This document shows, piece after piece, positions 1 through 5,858 of a stretch of DNA of 64,000 nucleotides; the stretch's first letter is position 1, and every line of letters begins with the position of its first letter. Source of the stretch: a virus; the IMG/VR virus record IMGVR_UViG_3300025141_000065, positions 1 to 64,000 of that record. One strand, 5' to 3'. Both the position numbers and the translations under genes were made by a program. The notes beneath the pieces are model-generated. The model did no database searches. It was not told the origin of the DNA and worked only from the letters and a program-made list of their open reading frames with translations.

Positions 1-148
1 GATTTTTTGATCTGATTTAATTCTATCAGACGTGTCAAGCGTTGTATATATTTTTTTAGTTATTGTTTACAAACTTTAGAGAATTTTAATGTCCGGTTAT
101 TCGCCGGGTAAATGGTTATTGTTGGGGAAAAAAAATTCCGGGTCGACT

Positions 149-424
149 CCCCTCCCCTCCGGGTCGGCCCTCCCCTCCAGCCCTCCGCCCCTCCAGCCCA
201 GCTCCCCTCCCCTCCAGCCCTCCGCCCCTCCAGCCCAGCTCCCCTCCCTCCTGAGACCCCTCCCCTCCAGCAGCACCTCCCTCCGCAGTATTATGGATTC
301 CCCTCCCCTCCGTAGTATCTGATTCCCCTCCCCTCCAGCATCCCCTCCCTCCAGTCCTCCGCCCCTCCCTCCAGCATCCCCTCCCCTCCGGAGGGCCTCC
401 CCTCCAGACCTCCGCCCCTCCCCT
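149..424. repeat. Pyrimidine-rich CCCCTCC interspersed repeat array 1
   Basis: About 30 CCTCC pentamers, mostly as CCCCTCCCCTCC units, separated by spacers of a few to about 15 bases. A 37-bp segment is tandemly duplicated at 179-252. Frames on both strands stay open only because of the composition, so I do not call a gene. Read on the minus strand the units are GGAGGGGAGGGG, which resemble Shine-Dalgarno sequences and could also form G-quadruplexes. Two more arrays lie at 2673-2937 and 13088-13346. Function unknown. Confidence 0.9.
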
Positions 425-432
425 GATAAATA

Positions 433-444
433 GAACATATGTCC
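433..444. promoter_or_regulatory. LexA-like box, one mismatch
   Basis: GAACATATGTCC differs by one base from the GAAC-N4-GTTC palindrome bound by LexA of Gram-positive and related bacteria. It sits immediately downstream of repeat array 1, as the better boxes do downstream of array 2. On its own the match is weak; the recurrence of the arrangement is what supports it. Confidence 0.4.
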
Positions 445-464
445 TAATGTAATCTGCGAAAGAT

Positions 465-684
465 TGTGAAAATAATCACTAAGTCTTTTTTTTTATTATT
501 ATGAATGAACGAGCCTCGCCTCAAGCCAACCGCATTGTGAAAAAAATCACAATATAGAAAATTCAATCCAAAACGGATTGTGAAAATAATCACAATGTAG
601 ATATAGATTCGGATTCGTTTACCGTTTGTGAAAAAAATCACAATGTAGAAACCCAATCTCAAAGCGATTGTGAAAAATATCACA
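465..684. promoter_or_regulatory. Cluster of five TTGTGA-N6-TCACAA palindromes
   Basis: Palindromes with TGTGA-N6-TCAC(A) cores lie at 465-480, 536-551, 579-594, 627-642 and 669-684; the first ends TCACT. Most extend to TTGTGA...TCACAA, and several are followed by ATGTAGAAA-like flanks. Start-to-start spacings are 71, 43, 48 and 42 bp. The motif equals the CRP core and closely matches published Rex (NADH-sensing repressor) operators and Bacillus FNR sites. The block could be an operator array, an iteron-type origin or a titrating decoy. No gene or clear promoter lies inside it. Confidence 0.8.
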
Positions 685-692
685 AGTATAAA

Positions 693-1001
693 ATGCTATC
701 ACTTGGTTTTGATATGGTATGGTATGGACGCCAAGTTAGAGGTAGGCACAAATCAACATACAGCAAGAATAAAAAAAATGTGGACAGGGCTGGTTCTGAC
801 CCAAGAAAAAAATCGCTGTGCGAGGATCGAAAAATGATTGTGAAAAATATCACAGAGCGAATTATAGCATACTCTTTTGAATATGGCAATAGTTTAAATG
901 CAATTCAATTTCAATATTATAGCACTTTAGTTGTAGCCAAATATGCGCCATGGTGTTATAATGGTTATATACAAAACAGGCATCGACATGCCACACAATA
1001 G
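693..1001 (+). CDS. Doubtful hypothetical protein
   Basis: Open frame of 102 codons with no convincing ribosome binding site. It overlaps a further TGTGA-N6-TCACA palindrome at 839-854, which supplies the residues IVKNIT. There is no recognisable domain. It could be a fortuitous frame in the operator region or a leader of the gene that follows. Confidence 0.2.
   Translation: MLSLGFDMVWYGRQVRGRHKSTYSKNKKNVDRAGSDPRKKSLCEDRKMIVKNITERIIAYSFEYGNSLNAIQFQYYSTLVVAKYAPWCYNGYIQNRHRHATQ
839..854. promoter_or_regulatory. Sixth TGTGA-N6-TCACA palindrome
   Basis: Perfect inverted pentamers around six A/T bases, same motif as the 465-684 cluster but 170 bp further right, about 160 bp upstream of the first well-supported gene at 1013. 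Confidence 0.7.
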
Positions 1002-1012
1002 GAGTGATCAAT

Positions 1013-1234
1013 ATGAACGGATTCGCATTAACTGGAAACCAGATTCAAAAAGCAAGACTCATAACTTTATATAAAGGTATGGAGTTAGAAGGCAAGATAA
1101 AGGGATTTAAACTGACTAGTAGAAGCAGAAGTGCGCTAGCCATTACAAAATCTAAATTTGGGTGGAAAGGGAATAGAGCTAAAATCATGGCTAACCTTAA
1201 AAATGTTATTGACGATATGCCAGATACTCCGTAA
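1013..1234 (+). CDS. Hypothetical protein, 73 aa
   Basis: Basic small protein, no recognised family. A GTG at 1004 would give three more residues, but the ATG at 1013 has AGGAG ending 8 bases upstream and is the better start. Residues 25-55 are rich in Lys, Arg and Ser (LTSRSRSALAITKSKFGWKG), which suggests nucleic-acid contact, though this is only composition. It is followed by an orphan Shine-Dalgarno site and a terminator hairpin. Confidence 0.6.
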   Translation: MNGFALTGNQIQKARLITLYKGMELEGKIKGFKLTSRSRSALAITKSKFGWKGNRAKIMANLKNVIDDMPDTP

Positions 1235-1248
1235 TACCGACACGGGGA

Positions 1249-1258
1249 AAGGAGGTGC
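1249..1258 (+). promoter_or_regulatory. Orphan perfect Shine-Dalgarno site
   Basis: AAAGGAGGTG is a near-perfect complement of the 16S rRNA 3' end, but no ATG, GTG or TTG lies at the usual distance. The codon 7 bases on is ATC, opening a nine-codon frame that stops just before the hairpin at 1296. It may be the remnant of a lost gene, or a tiny leader frame using a rare start. Confidence 0.4.
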
Positions 1259-1295
1259 AAAGACATCAAACAACGGGCCGATCAATCAAGTTAGG

Positions 1296-1320
1296 GCCAC
1301 CGCTCCGGCGGTGGCTTTAT
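1296..1320 (+). terminator. Hairpin terminator GCCACCGC/GCGGTGGC
   Basis: Perfect 8-bp GC-rich stem (1296-1303 with 1308-1315), UCCG loop, followed by TTTAT. The ribosome binding site of the next gene starts only a few bases later. It is one of four similar hairpins in this region (also 1550, 4191, 6091). Confidence 0.75.
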
Positions 1321-1336
1321 AAAGGGGAAAATTAAT

Positions 1337-1537
1337 ATGTTAGGAATATCAGGATTCAAAACTAAAAAAGAATTGAAACAAGCAGTCGGCACTAAGCCAG
1401 ATTTTATTGAGACTAGTTTTTTTGGGCCAGAATATATAGGTGATGGCACCTATGCAGTAGTCGGCCCTGATCCAATGATCCGTAAATGGTTTGCAGAATT
1501 AACAATTGTTAATGGCTTGATTCATAAAGTTAGATAG
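1337..1537 (+). CDS. Hypothetical protein, 66 aa
   Basis: Preceded by AAAGGGG about 9 bases from the ATG. Globular-looking sequence with no family I can name. It stands as a single-gene cassette between two GC-rich hairpins (1296-1315 and 1550-1577). Confidence 0.65.
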   Translation: MLGISGFKTKKELKQAVGTKPDFIETSFFGPEYIGDGTYAVVGPDPMIRKWFAELTIVNGLIHKVR

Positions 1538-1549
1538 GTTAAAAACAAT

Positions 1550-1577
1550 AAAGCCGCCGCCTAAAAACGGCGGCTTT
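1550..1577. terminator. Bidirectional hairpin terminator
   Basis: Perfect 10-bp stem AAAGCCGCCG with CGGCGGCTTT around an 8-base CCTAAAAA loop. A-tract and T-tract flanks would allow termination in both directions. The loop is identical to that of the hairpin at 4191-4218. Confidence 0.75.
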
Positions 1578-1592
1578 ACTACAGGAATAAAT

Positions 1593-2369
1593 ATGAACAA
1601 CAAACTTAAATTCTCAAAAGCAAATAGTAAACTACGGAAAATTGCGGAGTGGTCAGATTATCCAGTTAATAGCATTTTTAGTATCGGCCTACCGTCTGGC
1701 TATACTTGCTTAGGCGCGGCGGATATATGCTTATCTTTTGCGCATAAAAAAACGGATAAAATTAGAATAGTAGATGGCAAAAACACAAAATTTCGTTGCT
1801 ATAGCGCAAGCCTAGAAGCCTTACATACTAATTTACGGAATAGCGTTTGGCACAATTATAATCAGCTTAAGAATTTGCATACTAACGAAATGATTGAATT
1901 AATAAGCAGTTCAATACCAAAAAAAGCGCGTCTTATCCGGTGCCACACTAGCGGCGATTTTTTCAATGAAAGATATTTCCAAGCGTTTTTAGCTACAGCT
2001 CGAAAGAATAAATCAATACTGTTTTACGCCTATACAAAGCGGCTGCAGTGGTGGGTTAATAGCTTAAACGGAGTTAGTCCACCAATACCCGGAAATTTTA
2101 AATTTATCGCCAGTCGTGGTGGCAAATTCGACAAGTATATTGACGAATATAAATTGCGGTCAGCTACGGTAGTTTATTCTGAACAGGAAGCAGCGACTAA
2201 AAATTTGATAATCGACTACAATGAGCGGCAAGCCATAACAAGTGATAAATCTTTCGGTTTGCTTATTCATGGCTCGCAACCTAAAGGATCAGTAGGCGGA
2301 ATAGCTATTAAAAATCTTAAGAAAAATAATGTTCAATTTTCATATTCACGAGGTAAACAAAATGAATAA
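1593..2369 (+). CDS. GP88-like phage protein
   Basis: 258 residues. It resembles the family named after mycobacteriophage gene product 88, of unknown biochemical function. Visible hallmarks are an N-terminal LKFSKANSKLRKI segment, a Cys-containing GYTCLGAADIC motif near residue 37, the HTSGDFFNERYFQAF motif near residue 118 and a YTKRL motif soon after. The ATG follows AGGAA by 6 bases, just after the hairpin at 1550. Assigned from motif memory, not from a search. Confidence 0.7.
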   Translation: MNNKLKFSKANSKLRKIAEWSDYPVNSIFSIGLPSGYTCLGAADICLSFAHKKTDKIRIVDGKNTKFRCYSASLEALHTNLRNSVWHNYNQLKNLHTNEMIELISSSIPKKARLIRCHTSGDFFNERYFQAFLATARKNKSILFYAYTKRLQWWVNSLNGVSPPIPGNFKFIASRGGKFDKYIDEYKLRSATVVYSEQEAATKNLIIDYNERQAITSDKSFGLLIHGSQPKGSVGGIAIKNLKKNNVQFSYSRGKQNE

Positions 2370-2562
2370 CAAAAGACTATATACAAAAATAATGCAGCAC
2401 TTAGAAAAATATGGAACGGGGTTTTGGGATTTCAAAACACTTGAAATATCACATCCAAAGTTAGCACTAGCATTGAAACAAATTATTATTGATGTTGGTA
2501 TTCTTGATAGTAATGCTGACTTTAATAAATACTATATACCTAGACGATTATGGCATTATTAA
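2362..2562 (+). CDS. Hypothetical protein, 66 aa
   Basis: The frame opens at 2329, but the ATG at 2362 overlaps the stop of the GP88-like gene as ATGAATAA, a junction seen repeatedly in this phage, so translational coupling is likely. The sequence reads like a small winged-helix or helical protein (MQHLEKYGTGFWDFKTLEIS), with no firm family. Confidence 0.6.
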   Translation: MNNKRLYTKIMQHLEKYGTGFWDFKTLEISHPKLALALKQIIIDVGILDSNADFNKYYIPRRLWHY

Positions 2563-2672
2563 ATTAGCATCCACGTAAAGCAACGTTTACGGGCTTGCCT
2601 ATGCTATGGTATTGCTAAACAATTTAAAGGCCTGTGCGTTGAACTGTGGGGTGGGGTAGGCCCTATATATAT

Positions 2673-2937
2673 GCCCCTCCCCTCCACAATGATCCCCCCT
2701 CCCTCCATACTCCCCTCCATAAACACTTTGGTTCCCCTCCCTCCCCTGTATGAGTAGGCCCCTCCCCTCCACAAGATATAATGCCCCTCCCCTCCAGCCT
2801 CCCTCCACAGGATATGATGCCCGGCCCTCCATGACATATGATTTGCCCCTCCCTCCCATAAGGCTTTGCCCCTCCCCTCCATACCCTCTCCTCCCTCCCA
2901 TCTCTCTCCTCCCTCCCCTCCAAACCCCCTCCCTCCA
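2673..2937. repeat. Pyrimidine-rich CCCCTCC interspersed repeat array 2
   Basis: About 25 CCTCC pentamers with A/T-rich spacers of 5-20 bases. Many units fit (A/T)TGCCCCTCCCCTCC, a consensus shared with array 3 (TGCCCGTCCCTTCC), so arrays 2 and 3 are probably related. Long low-complexity frames cross it on both strands and are not called. The array ends directly at the -35 element of the promoter at 2941. Confidence 0.9.
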
Positions 2938-2940
2938 AGC

Positions 2941-2969
2941 TTGACATTTTTTCTTTAATGTGTTAGTAA
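2941..2969 (+). promoter_or_regulatory. Sigma-70-like promoter abutting array 2
   Basis: TTGACA (2941-2946), 17-base spacer, extended -10 TGT-TAGTAA (2961-2969). A LexA-like box begins 2 bases further on, over the expected transcription start, so LexA-type repression is plausible. The first downstream gene is at 3308. Confidence 0.5.
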
Positions 2970-2971
2970 AC

Positions 2972-3121
2972 GAACAAATGTTCTAATTATGTATAGAACA
3001 AACGTTCTGTAAAAGTTTGTGATTTTTGTCACAATGTTTTAGAACATATATGCTAAAGTTTGTGATTTATTTCACAATATGTTTTCGAACAAATGTTCTA
3101 GGGATTGTGATAAATTTCACA
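2972..3121. promoter_or_regulatory. Interleaved LexA-like boxes and TTGTGA-N6-TCACAA palindromes
   Basis: Perfect GAAC-N4-GTTC boxes lie at 2972-2983, 2996-3007 and 3087-3098, with a degenerate one at 3042-3053. Perfect TGTGA-N6-TCACA palindromes lie at 3018-3033, 3061-3076 and 3106-3121. The order is LexA, LexA, palindrome, half-LexA, palindrome, LexA, palindrome within 150 bp, between the promoters at 2941 and 3191. This is the densest operator region of the window and suggests two regulators acting together. Confidence 0.8.
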
Positions 3122-3190
3122 ACCCCGATTTTACCATGAGTCAAATCTTTTGTCAAGTTTTACTTATTTGTCTCTAATTTCAATAAACGC

Positions 3191-3219
3191 TTGACATTCA
3201 AAAGCCATGATGCTAAGAT
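3191..3219 (+). promoter_or_regulatory. Strong extended -10 sigma-70-like promoter
   Basis: Consensus TTGACA (3191-3196), exactly 17 bases, then TAAGAT (3214-3219) preceded by the extended TGC element. It is best placed to drive the genes from 3308. Confidence 0.75.
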
Positions 3220-3307
3220 TGTATGTAGAGTAACTTAACAACTGAATATGAGATCGAAAGACTTTGTATCTGTTACCTTAATCTCCGAAAGGAAAGAGAG
3301 GAACATT

Positions 3308-3655
3308 ATGGATAAAAAACAAAACAAATTCTGTGGAGTCTGTGGTGAAGAAAATGAAATCTTTCACGAGGATTTCAAAGATGGTGACGAAGTGACTTGG
3401 CGAGAATACTTTTGGGTAGATGGTAGGAAAGATAGTACAATCTTATCAGGTAAAAAAACAACATACTATGTTAAGCATGATAAGGAAACCAAGGCATATT
3501 TAGAGAATCATAAACCGCTTAATTGGAGTCTGGAAAAGGCAAAATATAGATGGCATTATGAACGAACACCTTTAGTTGATATAACTTATCACGGTTTGAA
3601 CCATCATCTTGATGGCATGGGTTTAACAGCTAAAGACTATTATAAAACTAAGTAA
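3308..3655 (+). CDS. Hypothetical protein with N-terminal CxxC
   Basis: The open frame begins at 3248, but the ATG at 3308 lies behind GAGAGGAA and keeps the CGVCGEE motif close to the N-terminus. The 115 residues include many aromatic and acidic positions. There is only one CxxC pair, so a full zinc ribbon is not evident. First gene after the 3191 promoter. No family recognised. Confidence 0.65.
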   Translation: MDKKQNKFCGVCGEENEIFHEDFKDGDEVTWREYFWVDGRKDSTILSGKKTTYYVKHDKETKAYLENHKPLNWSLEKAKYRWHYERTPLVDITYHGLNHHLDGMGLTAKDYYKTK

Positions 3656-3724
3656 TTAATCAGGTGATAGATACAAGGTCAATCGGCAGTCTAGGAAGCT
3701 CAATAAAAATAATGAGGTGACAAT

Positions 3725-4075
3725 ATGTATATAAATAAAACCAGCAATGAATGGATTGCTCCAAATGGTATAGAAATATGCAAGGGCTCATACCATACTG
3801 TGGAAAGGGTGGAACAGTTAGGTTTAGAAGAGGGGGATACAATAGAATGGACAGACAGTGATTATGGTACCCTAACCGGAACCCTTGAATTTCTGGAATG
3901 TACTCCTACGAGTCTGGTAGTAGAGTATTCAAACAAAACTATTATACGCTTAGGTAAAGCACTCTTAGGTGGAGCGGCAACGTTACGACAAGCGCGTGAT
4001 GAACTAAATGATAATGGTGGAACCTACGAATACTTCGACTGCAGATGGTATGACGGATGTGGATTACATAGGTAA
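3725..4075 (+). CDS. Hypothetical protein, 116 aa
   Basis: ATG preceded by GAGGTGA at good spacing. The sequence alternates short beta-like stretches (GDTIEWTDSDYGTLTGTLEF, then a Val/Ile-rich strand), suggesting a small beta-barrel, and ends with Cys/Trp/Tyr-rich residues. I do not recognise it. The small interrupted frame at 4079 follows at once. Confidence 0.65.
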   Translation: MYINKTSNEWIAPNGIEICKGSYHTVERVEQLGLEEGDTIEWTDSDYGTLTGTLEFLECTPTSLVVEYSNKTIIRLGKALLGGAATLRQARDELNDNGGTYEYFDCRWYDGCGLHR

Positions 4076-4078
4076 CGA

Positions 4079-4189
4079 ATGGCAGATAGAAATAGGAAGC
4101 TTATAGAGCAACGTTTATCCTAGCACTGGTATGGTTGGTATATTGAGACGAAAAGAATTGCTGTACAAGGAGTGCAAATGAATAATTAG
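4079..4189 (+). pseudogene. Amber-interrupted small frame
   Basis: ATG at 4079 encodes 14 codons, then TAG at 4121-4123, then 21 further open codons in the same frame (including HWYGWYIETKRIAVQ) to TAG at 4187. The post-amber part looks like real protein. Other genes here stop normally at TAG, so general recoding is unlikely; a decayed gene or local readthrough are the options. Near its end, ACAAGGAG precedes an ATG (4178) that opens only a three-codon frame. Confidence 0.25.
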
Positions 4190-4190
4190 T

Positions 4191-4222
4191 AAGGCCATCG
4201 CCTAAAAACGGTGGCCTTATTT
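4191..4222 (+). terminator. Hairpin terminator, 10-bp stem
   Basis: AAGGCCATCG pairs with CGGTGGCCTT (one G-T pair) around the CCTAAAAA loop, followed by ATTTT. Same design and identical loop as the hairpin at 1550. Confidence 0.75.
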
Positions 4223-4223
4223 T

Positions 4224-4334
4224 ATGCTCAAATTTACTGACTACAATCCACGCACAGCAAAATTAAAAAATTTGGGGATCGGCCTGCACCTGACACAGAA
4301 TAAAAAACGCTGTACGGGAAAGCTAAATCTGTGA
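4224..4334 (+). CDS. Possible GP88-like N-terminal fragment, 36 aa
   Basis: Short frame starting LKFTDYNPRTAKLKNLGI after the initial Met, reminiscent of the LKFSKANSKLRKI start of the GP88-like protein at 1593. No ribosome binding site precedes it and its stop lies inside the palindrome at 4330. Possibly a remnant of a second copy; weak evidence. Confidence 0.2.
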   Translation: MLKFTDYNPRTAKLKNLGIGLHLTQNKKRCTGKLNL

Positions 4335-4345
4335 TTTATTTCACA
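4330..4345. promoter_or_regulatory. TGTGA-TTTATT-TCACA palindrome
   Basis: Perfect palindrome centred about 84 bp upstream of the likely transcription start of the 4387-4415 promoter, a position compatible with upstream activation by a CRP/FNR-type factor. Identical in core to the 3061 site. Confidence 0.65.
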
Positions 4346-4386
4346 TATAAAATTAATCAAAATAGCTGGAAAATAGCTATATATTG

Positions 4387-4415
4387 TTGCACTTATACTT
4401 GCATGCTGTTATAAT
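4387..4415 (+). promoter_or_regulatory. Strong extended -10 promoter
   Basis: TTGCAC (4387-4392), 17-base spacer, perfect TATAAT (4410-4415) preceded by TGT. The transcript would start near 4422 and carry a leader of about 550 bases before the gene at 5005. Confidence 0.75.
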
Positions 4416-4527
4416 ATAGTAGAACAAGCTAAGGAATGATGAAGTAGAGAGAAGACAAGGTAGCCCAGCAAGAAACTCATTGATTAACGTTACAAAGAAC
4501 ATCCCCTGTCCAAATGTAAAACTCGTA

Positions 4528-4557
4528 GCACATTTGTTCTATGTGATTAATTTCACA
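4528..4557. promoter_or_regulatory. Paired LexA-like and TGTGA-N6-TCACA sites
   Basis: GCACATTTGTTC (4528-4539, one mismatch to GAAC-N4-GTTC) directly followed by TGTGA-TTAATT-TCACA (4542-4557). Third instance of this pairing in the left 5 kb. It lies about 120 bases downstream of the 4387 promoter. Confidence 0.5.
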
Positions 4558-4708
4558 ATAACTGATTCAATTTTGGGTAGGGTGGAATTTGACCATGATC
4601 TAACTGGCGAATACTTTGCTATTTTCTGAACTTTTCTAAAAACTCCTTTCTTGTCTAAACTTTGCTATACTTTTCTTATGGATACAATTTAATGTATCTC
4701 ACTTACAA

Positions 4709-4737
4709 TTATAAGGGTTGTGGGTATATATGTCAAG
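4709..4737 (+). repeat. 29-bp direct repeat, copy A
   Basis: Matches copy B at 4912-4940 with four substitutions. Common core ATTATAAGG-TTGTGGG and TGTCAA. If translated, the differences all change amino acids while the two Cys and Gln are kept. Confidence 0.75.
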
Positions 4738-4740
4738 CAA

Positions 4741-4786
4741 TATGGTTAGAGACTTTAAACCGCCACGCTTATTATCTCTAACCATA
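4741..4786 (+). repeat. Perfect 12-bp inverted repeat
   Basis: TATGGTTAGAGA and its exact complement separated by 22 bases. No T-tract follows, so it is not a simple terminator. It starts four bases after copy A of the direct repeat. Candidate RNA stem or protein-binding site. Confidence 0.75.
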
Positions 4787-4911
4787 CCTGAAAGGAATAT
4801 CGGTTAATATGTTTTGAAGGAGCAGGACTCGCTTGATAGCTCTACTCCCCTAATAATGGGAATAACAAAACCCAAAATCAATTCACATTAACGACATAAA
4901 CATGAGACTCC

Positions 4912-4940
4912 ATTATAAGGCTTGTGGGCATACGTGTCAA
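4912..4940 (+). repeat. 29-bp direct repeat, copy B
   Basis: Second copy, 203 bp from copy A, inside a 28-codon frame (4902-4988) that starts MRLHYKACGHTCQ. That frame overlaps the upstream end of the next gene. Confidence 0.75.
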
Positions 4941-5004
4941 ACCCCAATAAAAAAGACCTGCAAAATACTTGACAGGGATAATAGGTAATGTTACTTTTTA
5001 TCAC

Positions 5005-5442
5005 ATGACCCAACAATTAACTACAATAGCAAATACTGAAACTGGCTATCAGGAAATGCACAGGCAAATCAAACAAACCAGTGGCAGGCTATTCTATATA
5101 CTCTCAGTAATACCAGACCCTTTATATGCCTCTGGCTTTAGGATCAGAGAATTTATGGGTAGAACGGGCGTAAAGAAATATTATCCAACTAAACAACACT
5201 CTAACCCAAGATATGACTACGATACAGCAAGAAATACCCTAGTTAATATAACCAGTACAGCTAGAACACTTGAAATGCTCCGTACGGTTAAAGCAGACAG
5301 GGTTGCAGTCCTACTGTGTAAAGACATCTATATCAATAAAGAACTATATTATAAGGCTCTCAGAATTAAACAGGAAAATGACCAACAATTATCTGAGAAC
5401 ATTATTCAATTAATCAATAATCATAATTTAAGTAATTCATAG
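5005..5442 (+). CDS. Hypothetical protein, 145 aa
   Basis: A TTG at 4969 would add 12 residues; the ATG at 5005 (MTQQLTTIAN) is the more ordinary start, although neither has a strong ribosome binding site. The protein is Thr-, Arg- and Tyr-rich, mostly helical in appearance, and contains a short hydrophobic run (ADRVAVLLCKDIYI). No family recognised. Probably expressed from the 4387 promoter. Confidence 0.6.
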   Translation: MTQQLTTIANTETGYQEMHRQIKQTSGRLFYILSVIPDPLYASGFRIREFMGRTGVKKYYPTKQHSNPRYDYDTARNTLVNITSTARTLEMLRTVKADRVAVLLCKDIYINKELYYKALRIKQENDQQLSENIIQLINNHNLSNS

Positions 5443-5452
5443 GAGTCAACTA

Positions 5453-5683
5453 ATGAGAATAGAAGAATCCAATATAGAGGCGTCTAAGAGGACATTAGAG
5501 AAGCATTTTAAACTTGACTATAGTAATGGTACTTTAGACGAAAAACAGAGGGCTGAATTAGCTAAAGACTTCAGGGCTATTCTTTATTCTTTGTATTGTA
5601 TTGAATCTCTTATATTGGTTGAGGAGATTGAGATTTTTAATATGTTGAAGTTGGATTGTCATTGTATGGATTTAAGGGATTAA
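5453..5683 (+). CDS. Hypothetical protein, 76 aa
   Basis: Ten bases after the previous stop, with TAGGAG upstream of the ATG, so same operon. Helical, acidic, with Cys residues near the C-terminus (KLDCHCMDLRD). Not recognised. Confidence 0.65.
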   Translation: MRIEESNIEASKRTLEKHFKLDYSNGTLDEKQRAELAKDFRAILYSLYCIESLILVEEIEIFNMLKLDCHCMDLRD

Positions 5684-5727
5684 TTTTTCTTTGCGCCGGA
5701 CTTTTCAAAGCAAAAGAGTTGAAAGAC

Positions 5728-5757
5728 TTGACAAGAAATATAAACTGATGTTACTCT
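5728..5757 (+). promoter_or_regulatory. Sigma-70-like promoter
   Basis: TTGACA (5728-5733), 18-base spacer, extended -10 TGT-TACTCT ending at 5757. It lies in the gap between 5683 and 5859, upstream of the long rightward run of small genes. Confidence 0.5.
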
Positions 5758-5858
5758 GTATTTAGTTAAGACAAAACACGAAAAGGAACTAAGAGACATT
5801 AGAAAAAACACAACTGAATATCGGAGTGGATAGATTAATTAAAACAAAGGAGTATTGA

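Larger units (their letters stand above)
4423..4968 (+). ncRNA. Long structured leader or non-coding RNA region
   Basis: No convincing gene over about 545 bases downstream of a strong promoter. It holds a degenerate LexA-like box plus a palindrome (4528-4557), a 29-bp direct repeat with four differences (4709-4737 and 4912-4940) and a perfect 12-bp inverted repeat with a 22-base loop (4741-4752 with 4775-4786). Each direct repeat lies in a tiny frame (4692-4781 and 4902-4988) sharing the pattern YKxCGxxCQ, so they could instead be minute zinc-knuckle genes. Confidence 0.4.

Noticed and set aside
149-424. CRISPR array
   Set aside because: Units are short, variable and pyrimidine-only, spacers are too short (a few to 20 bases) and no cas genes are near.
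89-438. Open frames on both strands across array 1
   Set aside because: They are long only because the CCCCTCC repeat lacks stop codons; translations are low-complexity Pro/Ser or Gly/Arg/Glu with no ribosome binding site.
2599-2947. Three overlapping minus-strand frames and one plus-strand frame across array 2
   Set aside because: Same reason: compositional, Gly/Glu/Arg-rich, overlapping in several frames.
4076-4190. Use of TAG as a sense codon by this phage
   Set aside because: Several well-supported genes (for example 1337-1537) end in TAG at sensible places and no suppressor tRNA is visible.
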